Source of the DNA: Massilia sp. W12
Lineage (GTDB): Bacteria; Pseudomonadota; Gammaproteobacteria; Burkholderiales; Burkholderiaceae_D
Length of the DNA stretch: 64,000 nucleotides
Assembly: GCF_037300705.1 (NCBI RefSeq)
Contig: NZ_CP147776.1
Coordinates: forward strand, 1,054,001 to 1,118,000
Reading direction: 5' to 3'
Shown here: positions 40,840 through 49,557 of the stretch, in pieces
Layout of the letters: every line of letters begins with the position of its first letter
Position numbering within the stretch: position 1 is the stretch's first letter
Notes under the pieces: model-generated
Told to the model about the DNA's origin: nothing
Databases searched by the model: none
What the model saw: only the letters and a program-made list of their open reading frames with translations
Program-made: the position numbers and the translations under genes

Positions 40840-40916
40840 ACTTGCCCCTCCTGTTTGATGGGCACAGCATGCGCGGGTTTTGTGGGCTTGGGGAGATGGG
40901 GCGGTTGGGCGCTTAC

Positions 40917-41151
40917 AGTTAAGGACAAAGATTCCTCGGTCGTCTTCGAAGAACTTCGCTTTGATACAAGTCTTGGCATCTTCCTTGTGACGAAGCACAA
41001 GTTCGCCTTTTATCGTGGCGAAAGCGTATGTCTCCGGCTGCTCTATAAGCTTTGTAGCTATGCGAACCTTCCGCTCGGAATCGCCGAATGCGTCAAGCCT
41101 AGGACTGATGTAAGTCTTTCCTGGCTTCGGGTCTTGATAGCTGTCCATCAC
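40917..41151 (-). pseudogene. sduA: Shedu antiphage protein SduA, 5' fragment
   Basis: The first 78 codons of the split gene, start GTG 41151 or ATG 41148 (a stop in frame lies just upstream; no clear ribosome site). It reads MDSYQDPKPGKTYISPRLDAF ... EDDRGIFVLN and then enters the IS66 end at 40916. This N-terminal part precedes the nuclease domain in Shedu proteins and may take part in oligomerisation. Loss of contact with the nuclease half should inactivate the defence gene unless the element is excised. Confidence 0.85.
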
Positions 41152-41659
41152 GGCATTAGTAAATGAAGCCTAACGTTTGGATTCAGAGGATGGCAAAAAA
41201 GTAGCCTTTGAGAGTCCGCTGGAATGATTGGTTGGATTCATGGCGCAGGAAGAAGCAGCGTTGTCACAAACTGAAGCGCTTGCTGATCACGTTGCCTGGG
41301 CGGGGCGGGGTCAGTTCTAACATTCTAACATTCCAACATTCCTCAATTATTCGCGCCTTTACGTCTCAAATCTTGCAAGAAGGAGTGCTGCCGCTCACAC
41401 CACTTCTCCATCCTTGCCATTCTGAAACAATAACAGCGCTTGTAGGTAATAATAACAAACCTTGAATTTTAGCAGCAAGCTGTTATTTCTTTCAGCTTGC
41501 ATTTCAATAAAAATATGCATTTACCAAGGTATTTTCCTGCTGCCAAGCTTGCATTCCGTCAGAGTGTAAGTAAGTTCGACAAGCTCAGGCCTTGTTTTTT
41601 ACCACCACGCAAGCGCGCAGCAATCCAATGCCCAAGCCGCCCCAAAACTCCGGTCACAA
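41152..41659. other. Intergenic remnant region right of the accessory island
   Basis: About 508 bp without a convincing gene. It holds GGGGTCAGTTCTAACATTC with the word CTAACATT twice (41307-41337), whose inverted counterpart GTTGGAATGTGAGAAC..GACCCC lies at 35792-35814. Similar words often border transposon or RAYT-type remnants in betaproteobacteria. Short ORFs such as 41208-41465 have no ribosome site and no recognisable content. Confidence 0.4.
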
Positions 41660-42442
41660 TCACTGCGCAGCCCACCCCCCATCCATATTCCACGCCGCTC
41701 CCCGGATCTGGCTGCCCGCATCGCTGCATAAAAACACCGCCAGCGCGCCCAATTGCTCCGGCGTGACAAATTCGCCGGACGGTTGTTTTTCCAGCAGCAG
41801 GGCGCGTTTCGCTTCTTCGCCAGACAGGCCATCGCGTGCGGCGCGCGCATCCACCTGTTTTTGCACCAGCGGCGTCAACACCCAGCCGGGACAGATCGCG
41901 TTTGCTGTCACGCCGCTTTGCGCGGTTTCCAGCGCAGTCACCTTGGTTAAGCCGATCAAGCCGTGTTTGGCGGCGACATAGGCCGATTTTTGCGCCGAGG
42001 CGACCAGGCCGTGCACTGAGGCCAGATTGATGATGCGGCCCCAGTTGGCGGCGCGCATGGCCGGCAGCGCAAGGCGGGTGGTGTGGAAGGCGGAACTCAG
42101 ATTGATCGCCAGAATCGCATCCCATTTTTCCGTTGGGAAATCTTCCAGCGCCGCCACATGTTGAATGCCGGCATTGTTGACCAGAATATCAACCCGGCCA
42201 AAGCGTGCGGCGGCGTGCGCCATCATCGCTTCGATTTGCGCCGGCTGGGACATGTCTGCGCCGTCATACTCAACTTGCACCTTGAATTCGGCGGCCAGAT
42301 CAGCTTGCAATTGCGCGATTTCCGCCGCATCGCCAAAGCCGTTTAACATCAGATTCGCGCCTTGTTGCGCCAATGCGCGCGCAATGCCCAAACCGATTCC
42401 CGAGGTGGAACCGGTGACGAGTGCGGTTTTTCCTTGCAACAT
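41660..42442 (-). CDS. bdhA: 3-hydroxybutyrate dehydrogenase
   Basis: A 260-residue classical SDR that interconverts (R)-3-hydroxybutyrate and acetoacetate with NAD. TGSTSGIG, NNAGIQHV, the Ser of INLASVHGLVAS, YVAAKHG and the C-terminal AAWNMDGGWAAQ are characteristic of bacterial 3HBDH. ATG 42442 (AAGGA upstream) is preferred to the longer frame from 42511. With scoAB it completes acetoacetate/3-hydroxybutyrate metabolism. Confidence 0.92.
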   Translation of the reverse strand: MLQGKTALVTGSTSGIGLGIARALAQQGANLMLNGFGDAAEIAQLQADLAAEFKVQVEYDGADMSQPAQIEAMMAHAAARFGRVDILVNNAGIQHVAALEDFPTEKWDAILAINLSSAFHTTRLALPAMRAANWGRIINLASVHGLVASAQKSAYVAAKHGLIGLTKVTALETAQSGVTANAICPGWVLTPLVQKQVDARAARDGLSGEEAKRALLLEKQPSGEFVTPEQLGALAVFLCSDAGSQIRGAAWNMDGGWAAQ

Positions 42443-42568
42443 CGCAGCATCCTTTTTGAAGTTCATCGAAAGCGGCATGGACGCAAACTGCTGCGCCATG
42501 TTGCGCCGCAAGCCGGGATTTTACCCCGGTTATCCCTTAAAATGAGCGGGTCTATACAGGAGGTCGCC

Positions 42569-43468
42569 ATGACTTTGCCGCAGCTCCAGCCCCGGATTGA
42601 AGAATTGCAATGTTTGTCCAGCGCGGGCTTGCACCGCATGGCCTATAAAGAGTGGGGCAGCCGTGATAACCCGGAGATTTTGATTTGTGTGCATGGCGTG
42701 ACCCGCGTCGCGGATGATTTCGACGCCTTAGCGCAAGCACTGGGGCATGATTTCCGCGTGATTTGTCCGGATGTGGTCGGCCGTGGCCGCTCCGGCCATC
42801 TGCGCAATCCCGCTTTATATCAAATCCCGCAATATGTCAGCGATATGGTGAGCCTGATTGCGCGCGTCACGGCGCATGCGCCGCAGCCGCGCGTTCACTG
42901 GCTGGGCACGTCGATGGGCGGTCTGATCGGTTTTGGCCTGGCTTCGCTGCCGGAATCGCCGCTGGCCAGTATGCTGGTGAATGATGTCGGCCCCAGCTTG
43001 AATTTTGAAGCGGTGGCGCGAATTGCCGACTATATCGGGCAAGACCCGGTGTTCCCGGATTTTGCCGCCGGCCTGGCTTATGTGCGCACGGTGTCGCAGA
43101 GCTTTGGCGCGCATACTGATGCGCAATGGGAAAAAATGGCGCGCGATGTCTTGCGCCAGCAGCCCGATGGCACATGGCGCAAACATTACGATGTGCGCCT
43201 GGCGCAAACCTTTAAAAACCTGACGCAGGAAAGCGCAGAGCAGGGCGAGGCGATGTTATGGGCGGCCTGGGATGCGATCCGCTGCCCGACGCTGCTTGTG
43301 CGCGGCGCACAATCTGATTTACTGACGCTGGAGACGGCGCGCGCCATGTGCGAACGCGGCCCGCGCCCGCGTATGATTGAGTTGCCCGAAGTCGGTCATG
43401 CGCCGACCTTTGTGCATGCCGATCAAATCGCTATTGCACAAGAATTTTTCCTGTCCCAAAAAAAGTGA
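42569..43468 (+). CDS. Alpha/beta hydrolase
   Basis: A 299-residue alpha/beta-hydrolase. Oxyanion region CVHGVTRVADDFD, nucleophile elbow WLGTSMGGLIGFG, acid near LLVRGAQSDLL and histidine in LPEVGHAPTF form the triad. Substrate is unknown; esterase or lactonase activity is likely. AGGAGG before ATG 42569 fixes the start. Divergent from bdhA and 7 bp upstream of the RidA-family gene. Confidence 0.87.
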   Translation: MTLPQLQPRIEELQCLSSAGLHRMAYKEWGSRDNPEILICVHGVTRVADDFDALAQALGHDFRVICPDVVGRGRSGHLRNPALYQIPQYVSDMVSLIARVTAHAPQPRVHWLGTSMGGLIGFGLASLPESPLASMLVNDVGPSLNFEAVARIADYIGQDPVFPDFAAGLAYVRTVSQSFGAHTDAQWEKMARDVLRQQPDGTWRKHYDVRLAQTFKNLTQESAEQGEAMLWAAWDAIRCPTLLVRGAQSDLLTLETARAMCERGPRPRMIELPEVGHAPTFVHADQIAIAQEFFLSQKK

Positions 43469-43475
43469 GAGCAAG

Positions 43476-43856
43476 ATGAGTGAAAACAATCAAGCCAAGC
43501 CGCAATTGAGCCGCTTACATGTCGGCGCGCGTTTGTCGGAAGCGGCGATTTTCAATGGCGTGGTGTATCTGGCTGGTCAGGTGCCGGATGACGCCAGCCT
43601 GGCTTTGGATATTGAAGGCCAGATGCAGAATGTTTTGCAGCAAATCGACAGCTTGTTGGCGCAAGCCGGCAGTGATAAGAGCCGGGTTTTGATGTGTCAG
43701 ATTTATTTGCCGGACTTGGCCGATTACGATGGCATGAACCGTGCTTGGGATGCCTGGGTCAGTCCCGGCAATGCGCCGCCGCGCGCCACCGTGCAAGCCA
43801 AATTGGCCAATCCGGCATGGCGCGTGGAAGTGGTGTTGTCGGCGGCGCAATATTGA
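43476..43856 (+). CDS. RidA family protein
   Basis: A 126-residue YjgF/YER057c/UK114 protein. RidA enzymes deaminate reactive enamine/imine intermediates. GQVPDD, QMQNVLQQIDSLLAQAGSDKSRVL and NAPPRATVQAKLA, with the conserved Arg, identify it. ATG 43476 gives MSENNQAKP; the longer frame lies inside the hydrolase gene. relA begins 38 bp downstream. Confidence 0.9.
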   Translation: MSENNQAKPQLSRLHVGARLSEAAIFNGVVYLAGQVPDDASLALDIEGQMQNVLQQIDSLLAQAGSDKSRVLMCQIYLPDLADYDGMNRAWDAWVSPGNAPPRATVQAKLANPAWRVEVVLSAAQY

Positions 43857-43894
43857 GATAAACAGGCCACAGGCCGGCATGGACGTCAGGGAAT

Positions 43895-46141
43895 ATGGTA
43901 TCGATCGCATTGGCGCGCACTGAACATCAGGCGCAATTGCTTGCAGGCTTGAGTGAAGCGGAAGCGGCGCGGGTGCAATCCGCACTCGATTTCGCCACCC
44001 CTTTATATGAGGGGAAGACCGTATTTGCCGGCCAGGACACATTGGATTTTGCTTTGGGCGCAGCCGCTACCGTGGCGACCTTGCGCAGCGATGCGGCGAC
44101 CCGCATCGCCGCACTTTTGTTTGAGGCGCTGGAAATCGACGCCGGCTTGGGCGAGCGCATCGGCATGGAGTTTGGCAAAGATGTGCAGGATTTGGTGCAG
44201 GGCATGCGCCAGTTGTTGCGCCTGCGCACCCTGGCCACTATGGTGCGGGATGCGCCGGTTGAGGGCAAGGGCAAGGGCGCGGCGCAAGCCGCCGGCAGCC
44301 AGATCGAGACCTTGCGCAAAATGCTGCTGGCGATGGCGCCGGATATGCGCGTGGTCTTGATTTTGCTCTCGGCGCGCTTAGTCAGCTTGCGCTATTTCGC
44401 CGATACCAAGCAATTCGATGAGGTGACGCGCCAATTCGCGCGCGAAACATTGGATATTTATGCGCCGCTGGCCAACCGCCTCGGCATCGGGCAATTGAAA
44501 TGGGAGCTGGAAGACCTGTCCTTCCGCTTTCTGGAGCCTGAGCAATACAAGCGCATCGCCAAGATGCTGGAAGAAAAGCGCCTCTCGCGCGAAAGCTTTG
44601 TGCAGGAGGCGATTGCGCGCTTAAAGTCTGAGCTTGATAGCGCTGGCATCAAGGCGGAAGTGTATGGCCGGCCCAAACATATCTATAGCATCTGGAATAA
44701 GATGCGCGGCAAGTCGGTGGATTTTTCCGAGTTGTACGATGTGCGCGCTTTTCGTGTGATTGTGGATGATGAGCGCACCTGCTATACCGTGCTGGGCATG
44801 TTGCACAATATCTGGACCTCGATTCCCAAAGAGTTTGACGATTATATTTCGCGCCCCAAGCCGAATGGCTATAAATCGCTGCACACGGTGGTGGTGGCGG
44901 ATGACGGGCGCGCCATGGAAGTGCAGGTGCGCACCAAAGAGATGCACCATTTCGCCGAATATGGGGTGGCGGCGCACTGGCGCTATAAAGAAGGCGGCAA
45001 CAGCGCAGGGCAAAAGTTTGATGAAAAAATCGCCTGGCTGCGCCAGCTCTTAGCGTGGAAAAATGATGTCGCCGGCGAGGCGCAGGAGGGCGGCGGGGCG
45101 GACTGGAGCGAGCAGATGAAGTCCACCACGCTGGACGATCGCATCTATGTGCTGACGCCGCAGGCGCGCGTGCTCGAACTGCCGGTCGGCTCAACCCCGA
45201 TTGATTTTGCCTATTATTTGCACAGCGATGTCGGCCATCGCTGCCGTGGGGCCAAGGTGGATGGCGTGATGGCGCCGCTGAATACGGTCTTGAAAAACGG
45301 GCAAACCGTGGAAATCATCACCGCCAAAGGGCCGCCGGGCACTGCCGGCCCTTCGCGTGACTGGCTGAGTCCGGGTTACGCCGCCAGTCCGCGCACCCGT
45401 GCCAAAGTGCGCGCCTGGTTCCATGCGATTGATCAACAGGAAACCATTGCCGATGGTCGCGGCCAGGTCGAAAAAACCTTGCAGCGCGAAGGCAAGACTT
45501 CGGTCAATCTCGAATTGCTGGCGCAAAAACTCGGCTTTAAGAGTGTTGATGAGCTGTATTTGGCGGTCGGCAAGGATGAGTTTTCGCTGCGCACGATTGA
45601 GCAGGCCTTGCATGCCGATGTGAATCCGAAAGAGCCGGAGGATGAAGAAGCGGCGGTGGTGAATAAGAGCCGCCATTCTTCAGTGGCGCGCGGCGCTAAA
45701 TCCGGCGTGCTGGTGGTGGGGACAGACGGTTTGATGACGCAGCTGGCCAAATGCTGCAAACCGGCGCCGCCGGATGAGGTGATCGGCTTTGTGACGCAGG
45801 GCAAGGGTGTGTCAATTCACCGCATCGGCTGTAAAAACTTCGCGCAACTGCAATCACGCATGCCGGAGCGCGTGATCGCCACCACCTGGGGCAAGACCGG
45901 CAGCGACACCGTGTACCCTGTGGATATCCATGTGCTGGCGAATGACAGGCAGGGTTTGCTGCGCGATATTTCGGATGTGTTTTCGCGCGAAAAAATCAAT
46001 GTCACCGATGTCAATACGCACAGCGGCAAGGGCTTGGCGCGTATGAATTTCACCTGTGAAATCGGTTCCACCGCGCAATTGCAAAAGGCTTTGCAAAACA
46101 TTCATGAGGTGCGCGGGGTGCGTGAGGCGCGCCGGCAGTAG
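43895..46141 (+). CDS. relA: GTP pyrophosphokinase RelA
   Basis: A 748-residue stringent-response enzyme making (p)ppGpp on starved ribosomes. The N-terminal hydrolase domain is degenerate: LRSDAATRIAALLFEA stands where active SpoT has the HD motif. The synthetase domain is intact (VYGRPKHIYSIWNKM, RPKPNGYKSLHTVV) and shows the acidic EFDD in SIPKEFDDYI, the EXDD form of monofunctional RelA rather than RXKD. TGS (VGSTPIDFAYYLHSDVGHRCRGAKV), a Cys-rich zinc-finger region (LAKCCKPAPPDEVIGF) and a C-terminal ACT domain follow. Confidence 0.95.
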   Translation: MVSIALARTEHQAQLLAGLSEAEAARVQSALDFATPLYEGKTVFAGQDTLDFALGAAATVATLRSDAATRIAALLFEALEIDAGLGERIGMEFGKDVQDLVQGMRQLLRLRTLATMVRDAPVEGKGKGAAQAAGSQIETLRKMLLAMAPDMRVVLILLSARLVSLRYFADTKQFDEVTRQFARETLDIYAPLANRLGIGQLKWELEDLSFRFLEPEQYKRIAKMLEEKRLSRESFVQEAIARLKSELDSAGIKAEVYGRPKHIYSIWNKMRGKSVDFSELYDVRAFRVIVDDERTCYTVLGMLHNIWTSIPKEFDDYISRPKPNGYKSLHTVVVADDGRAMEVQVRTKEMHHFAEYGVAAHWRYKEGGNSAGQKFDEKIAWLRQLLAWKNDVAGEAQEGGGADWSEQMKSTTLDDRIYVLTPQARVLELPVGSTPIDFAYYLHSDVGHRCRGAKVDGVMAPLNTVLKNGQTVEIITAKGPPGTAGPSRDWLSPGYAASPRTRAKVRAWFHAIDQQETIADGRGQVEKTLQREGKTSVNLELLAQKLGFKSVDELYLAVGKDEFSLRTIEQALHADVNPKEPEDEEAAVVNKSRHSSVARGAKSGVLVVGTDGLMTQLAKCCKPAPPDEVIGFVTQGKGVSIHRIGCKNFAQLQSRMPERVIATTWGKTGSDTVYPVDIHVLANDRQGLLRDISDVFSREKINVTDVNTHSGKGLARMNFTCEIGSTAQLQKALQNIHEVRGVREARRQ

Positions 46142-46279
46142 GCATCAGGCTGCGCGGGTGAGGCGTTTGAGTCCTGTTGGTATTTGATGGCAGGCGGAGA
46201 AATATATGCGGGGCGCGCTGGAAAAAAACGCAGCGGCTTCGCAAAACAAAGAAAAATTTCACAAAAATCCGGATTCGCC

Positions 46280-46308
46280 TTGCATTTCAAAAATGGGTCT
46301 CCTATAAT
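46280..46308 (+). promoter_or_regulatory. Promoter of tRNA-Val
   Basis: TTGCAT (46280-46285), a 17-bp spacer and consensus TATAAT (46303-46308) end nine bases before the tRNA. It may also drive the thrS leader downstream, for which no separate promoter is evident. Confidence 0.75.
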
Positions 46309-46317
46309 AGCGTCTTC

Positions 46318-46394
46318 GGGCGGTTAGTTCAGCTGGTTAGAATACTTGGTCGACATCCAAGGGGTCGGGGATTCGAATTCCTCACCGCCCACCA
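46318..46394 (+). tRNA. tRNA-Val (anticodon GAC)
   Basis: A 77-nt cloverleaf with encoded CCA: acceptor GGGCGGT/ACCGCCC, D-arm with AGCTGGTTAG, anticodon stem CTTGG/CCAAG with loop TCGACAT (anticodon GAC, decoding GUC/GUU), T-arm GGGGATTCGAATTCCTC. Confidence 0.96.
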
Positions 46395-46402
46395 GAATAC
46401 TC

Positions 46403-46437
46403 CGGCAAGCCATGTCTCAGACTGGCTTGCCGTTTTT
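46403..46437 (+). terminator. Terminator after tRNA-Val
   Basis: CGGCAAGCCA pairs with TGGCTTGCCG around a 10-nt loop and is followed by TTTTT. It lies only three bases before the AAAGGA site of the Thr leader peptide, so some read-through must occur if the leader is fed from the tRNA promoter. Confidence 0.75.
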
Positions 46438-46448
46438 GCAAAGGACAT

Positions 46449-46493
46449 ATGATGCGCGCATTCCGAACTACCACGACCACCTTGCTTGGCTAA
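46449..46493 (+). CDS. Threonine-rich leader peptide of thrS
   Basis: A 14-codon ORF, MMRAFRTTTTTLLG, containing five Thr codons in a row (ACT ACC ACG ACC ACC at 46467-46481). AAAGGA lies at spacing three from the first ATG and six from the second (46452), the likelier start. It is followed by two terminator-like hairpins and then thrS. By analogy with the thr, his and phe leaders of enteric bacteria, ribosome stalling at the Thr run when charged tRNA-Thr is scarce should let transcription continue into thrS. Function is inferred from arrangement. Confidence 0.75.
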   Translation: MMRAFRTTTTTLLG

Positions 46494-46512
46494 GGCTTGG
46501 TCGTAGTTTTTT
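46466..46512 (+). promoter_or_regulatory. Attenuator hairpin overlapping the Thr codons
   Basis: AACTAC and GACCA, within the Thr codon run, pair with TGGTC and GTAGTT at 46498-46508 with one 3-nt bulge; CCTT/AAGG adds an inner stem, and TTTTTT ends at 46512. A ribosome on the Thr codons would prevent its formation. Confidence 0.6.
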
Positions 46513-46529
46513 GTGAAAGCAGCATCAGC

Positions 46530-46558
46530 AAAAAAGCGCGGCGAGTCCGCGCTTTTTT
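46530..46558 (+). terminator. Rho-independent terminator in the thrS leader
   Basis: AAAAAAGCGCGG pairs with CCGCGCTTTTTT around CGAGT. It lies 70 bp before the thrS ATG, between leader peptide and gene, as expected for an attenuator. TTTTTTGT at 46507-46514 could pair with GCAAAAAA at 46528-46535 as a weak competing structure. Confidence 0.8.
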
Positions 46559-46627
46559 CTTGTCTGCAGCCTGAAAATTGCCGGTCTTGCCGCATAGATT
46601 CAATGGCATATAACTTTGGAGAGCATC

Positions 46628-48535
46628 ATGCCTGCAATTCGTCTTCCCGATGGTTCTGTGCGTCAATTTGATGGCGCGCTCACGGTGGCGCAGGTGGCGG
46701 CAGCCATCGCCCCCAGTCTGGCCAAAGCCGCTCTGGCTGGCCGTGTGAATGGCAAGCTGGTTGATACCTCGCACCTGATTGAGCAGGATGCGGAGCTGGC
46801 CATCGTGACTGAAAAAGATGCGGATGGCGTGGATATTCTGCGCCACTCGACTGCGCACTTGCTGGCCTATGCTGTTAAAGAATTGTACCCGGACGCCCAA
46901 GTCACTATCGGGCCGGTGATTGAAAACGGCTTTTACTACGACTTTTCCTATAAGCGTCCGTTTACGCCTGAGGATTTGCAGGCGATTGAAAAGAAAATGG
47001 CTGAGCTGGCCAAAAAAGATGAGCCGGTCACGCGCAAAGTCTTGCCGCGTGATGAGGCGGTGGCGTATTTCAAATCGATTGGCGAGCACTATAAAGCGGA
47101 AATCATCGGCTCAATTCCGGCGGGTGAGGATGTGTCGCTGTATACCGAGGGCAACTTTACCGATTTGTGCCGTGGCCCGCATGTGCCGTCCACCGGCAAG
47201 TTGAAAGTCTTCAAATTGATGAAGCTGGCCGGGGCTTACTGGCGCGGCGACTCCAAAAATGAAATGCTGCAGCGTGTGTACGGCACGGCCTGGGCCAAGA
47301 AAGAAGATCTGGAAGCCTATTTGCATATGCTGGAAGAGGCCGAAAAGCGCGATCACCGCAAGCTTGGCCGTCAGCTCGATCTGTTCCATATGCAAGAAGA
47401 GGCGCCGGGCCTGGTGTTCTGGCATCCGAAGGGCTGGACGGTGTGGCAGCAAGTTGAGCAGTACATGCGTCGCGTGTATCAGGCTGGCGACTATCAGGAA
47501 GTGAAGGGGCCGCAAATCCTCGACCGCAGCCTGTGGGAGCGCACCGGGCACTGGGATAACTACCGTGACAATATGTTTACGACCGAATCGGAAAACCGGC
47601 AATATGCATTGAAGCCGATGAATTGTCCGGGCCATGTGCAGATTTTCAAATCCGATCTGCGCAGCTATCGCGATCTGCCTTTGCGTTACGGCGAATTCGG
47701 CCAGTGCCATCGTAATGAGGCTTCCGGCGCTTTGCACGGCATCATGCGGGTGCGCGGCTTCACCCAGGATGACGGCCATATTTTCTGCAGCGAAGAGCAT
47801 ATCGAAAAAGAAGTGGTGGCTTTCCATCAGCAGGCGATGAAGGTGTATGCCGACTTCGGTTTTAAAGACATCGCGGTCAAGCTGGCTTTGCGCCCGGATA
47901 ACCGGGTGGGGTCGGACGCGATTTGGGATAAGTCGGAAAACGGCATGCGCGATGCCTTGCGTTCCTGTGGCGTGGAGTGGGAAGAGTTGCCGGGCGACGG
48001 CGCCTTTTACGGGCCGAAAATCGAATACCACCTCAAAGATTCCCTGGGCCGCCCCTGGCAGGTCGGCACCATGCAGGTGGACTGGAATACGGCTGAACGT
48101 CTTGGCGCCGAATATGTGGCGGCGGACAATACCCGCAAAATCCCGGTCATGTTGCATCGGGCGATTGTCGGCTCGCTTGAGCGCTTCATTGGTATTTTGA
48201 TCGAAAACCATGCCGGCGCACTGCCGCTGTGGCTGGCCCCGGTTCAGGTCTCGGTGCTCAATATTTCCGATGCGCAAGCCGAATATGCGCAAAAACTGGT
48301 GCGCCGTTTGCGCGACGCCGGCCTGCGCGCGCAGGCTGATTTGCGTAACGAGAAAATTACCTATAAAATACGCGAGCATTCCATGCAGAAATTACCCTAC
48401 ATCCTGGTGGTGGGGGATAAAGAGCGTGATGCAAATACGGTGGCCGTGCGGGCGCGAGGCAATGTGGATCTGGGCGTGATGGATGTTGAAGCCCTGCTGC
48501 AAAAACTCATACAGGAAGTGGCGGACAAGGTCTGA
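46628..48535 (+). CDS. thrS: Threonyl-tRNA synthetase
   Basis: A 635-residue class II synthetase. TGS domain ([16 protein letters not shown], residues 1-62), editing domain with [10 protein letters not shown] and YCDLCRGPH-like [13 protein letters not shown], catalytic core with motif 2 ([21 protein letters not shown], zinc Cys in PMNCPGH) and motif 3 ([13 protein letters not shown]), then anticodon-binding domain. ATG 46628 has GGAG upstream; an in-frame start at 46616 is less likely. First structural gene of the thrS-infC-rpmI-rplT group, downstream of a Thr leader. Confidence 0.97.
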   Translation: MPAIRLPDGSVRQFDGALTVAQVAAAIAPSLAKAALAGRVNGKLVDTSHLIEQDAELAIVTEKDADGVDILRHSTAHLLAYAVKELYPDAQVTIGPVIENGFYYDFSYKRPFTPEDLQAIEKKMAELAKKDEPVTRKVLPRDEAVAYFKSIGEHYKAEIIGSIPAGEDVSLYTEGNFTDLCRGPHVPSTGKLKVFKLMKLAGAYWRGDSKNEMLQRVYGTAWAKKEDLEAYLHMLEEAEKRDHRKLGRQLDLFHMQEEAPGLVFWHPKGWTVWQQVEQYMRRVYQAGDYQEVKGPQILDRSLWERTGHWDNYRDNMFTTESENRQYALKPMNCPGHVQIFKSDLRSYRDLPLRYGEFGQCHRNEASGALHGIMRVRGFTQDDGHIFCSEEHIEKEVVAFHQQAMKVYADFGFKDIAVKLALRPDNRVGSDAIWDKSENGMRDALRSCGVEWEELPGDGAFYGPKIEYHLKDSLGRPWQVGTMQVDWNTAERLGAEYVAADNTRKIPVMLHRAIVGSLERFIGILIENHAGALPLWLAPVQVSVLNISDAQAEYAQKLVRRLRDAGLRAQADLRNEKITYKIREHSMQKLPYILVVGDKERDANTVAVRARGNVDLGVMDVEALLQKLIQEVADKV

Positions 48536-48650
48536 GCTTTCTGCGCAATCCGCACGGTTTATTCATTTTTAACAGGGATGTCGGGCCAGGCGCCGCATAT
48601 AAAGAGCAGCGGCGCACCATGCAGACTTTCCTTTTGTGAAGGAAACGGCA

Positions 48651-49172
48651 ATAGCTACCGAAAAGACGCATCGCATTAATGGCGAGATCACGGCCCAGGA
48701 AATCCGTTTGAACGGGGTTGATAATGAACAGATCGGCATCGTCAGCTTGACTGAAGCCTTCCGCATGGCGGAAGAGGCGAACGTGGATCTGGTCGAAATC
48801 GCACCGAATGCGCAGCCGCCGGTTTGCCGCCTGATGGATTACGGCAAATTCAAGTATCAAGAGCAAAAGCGCGCGCATGAAGCCAAGCTCAAGCAAAAGG
48901 TTATCCAGGTCAAGGAAGTCAAATTCCGCCCGGGTACGGATGATGGCGATTACAACATCAAGTTGCGCAATCTGGTCCGCTTCCTTGAGGATGGCGATAA
49001 AACCAAGATCACCTTGCGTTTCCGTGGCCGCGAAATGGCGCATCAAGACATCGGTATGCGCATGTTGGAGCGTTTGAAGCTTGATCTGGAACCGTATGGC
49101 CAGGTCGAACAGTTTCCCAAGATGGAAGGCCGCCAGATGATTATGGTGCTGGCGCCGAAGAAGAAAAAATAA
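48651..49172 (+). CDS. infC: Translation initiation factor IF-3, probable non-AUG start
   Basis: IF-3 of about 173 residues: [61 protein letters not shown] and [13 protein letters not shown]. No ATG fits the N-terminus. ATA at 48651 stands with AAGGAA seven bases before and gives (M)[11 protein letters not shown]; the GTG at 48636 lacks a ribosome site. In E. coli infC starts with AUU, which IF-3 discriminates against to control itself, so a rare start here fits the same autoregulation. Confidence 0.93.
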   Translation: MATEKTHRINGEITAQEIRLNGVDNEQIGIVSLTEAFRMAEEANVDLVEIAPNAQPPVCRLMDYGKFKYQEQKRAHEAKLKQKVIQVKEVKFRPGTDDGDYNIKLRNLVRFLEDGDKTKITLRFRGREMAHQDIGMRMLERLKLDLEPYGQVEQFPKMEGRQMIMVLAPKKKK

Positions 49173-49342
49173 TGCTGACGCCGCCAGCGGCGGCGCCGGG
49201 ATTAAACAGAACATCCGCAGCCCATGCTGCAGATGAGAGCAGCGCAAGCTGCACAATAAGTGAAAGCAGGCATCCAAGAGCAACTGGCGTTGCCACCTGC
49301 AATCATGCCAAAAATGGAGCTGTCCAACAGGACAGAATTGTT

Positions 49343-49540
49343 ATGCCTAAGATGAAAACAAAGAGCTCTGCGAAGAAGCGCTTTCGTGTCCGTCCGGGTG
49401 GCACCGTCAAGTGTGGCCACGCCTTCAAGCGTCACATCCTGACCAAGAAAACCACCAAAAACAAACGCCAGCTGCGCGGTATTGTTAATGTTCATGCATC
49501 CGACGTCGCATCCGTGATGCGTATGATGCCCACCGCCTAA
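49343..49540 (+). CDS. rpmI: 50S ribosomal protein L35
   Basis: A 65-residue basic protein, [20 protein letters not shown]..., of standard length. The 170-bp space after infC has no gene and may hold the L20-dependent control structures known in other bacteria. ATG 49343 is the family start; the open frame continues upstream without coding character. Confidence 0.96.
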   Translation: MPKMKTKSSAKKRFRVRPGGTVKCGHAFKRHILTKKTTKNKRQLRGIVNVHASDVASVMRMMPTA

Positions 49541-49557
49541 CCACACAAGGAGTCAAT

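Larger units (their letters stand above)
38413..40916 (-). mobile_element. IS66-family insertion sequence, 2504 bp, complete
   Basis: Terminal inverted repeats of 24 bp (38413-38436 and 40893-40916) start GTAAGCGCCCAAC and match at 22 positions. An 8-bp direct duplication AGTTAAGG flanks the element (38405-38412 and 40917-40924), the size expected for IS66. It carries tnpA, tnpB and tnpC in the canonical order on the minus strand, all open. Intact ends, intact genes and perfect duplications point to a recent insertion into the Shedu gene, in the same direction of transcription. Confidence 0.96.

Noticed and set aside
41208-41465. 85-codon plus-strand ORF right of the Shedu gene
   Set aside because: No ribosome site, low-information composition and overlap with repeated AACATT words; likely remnant DNA.
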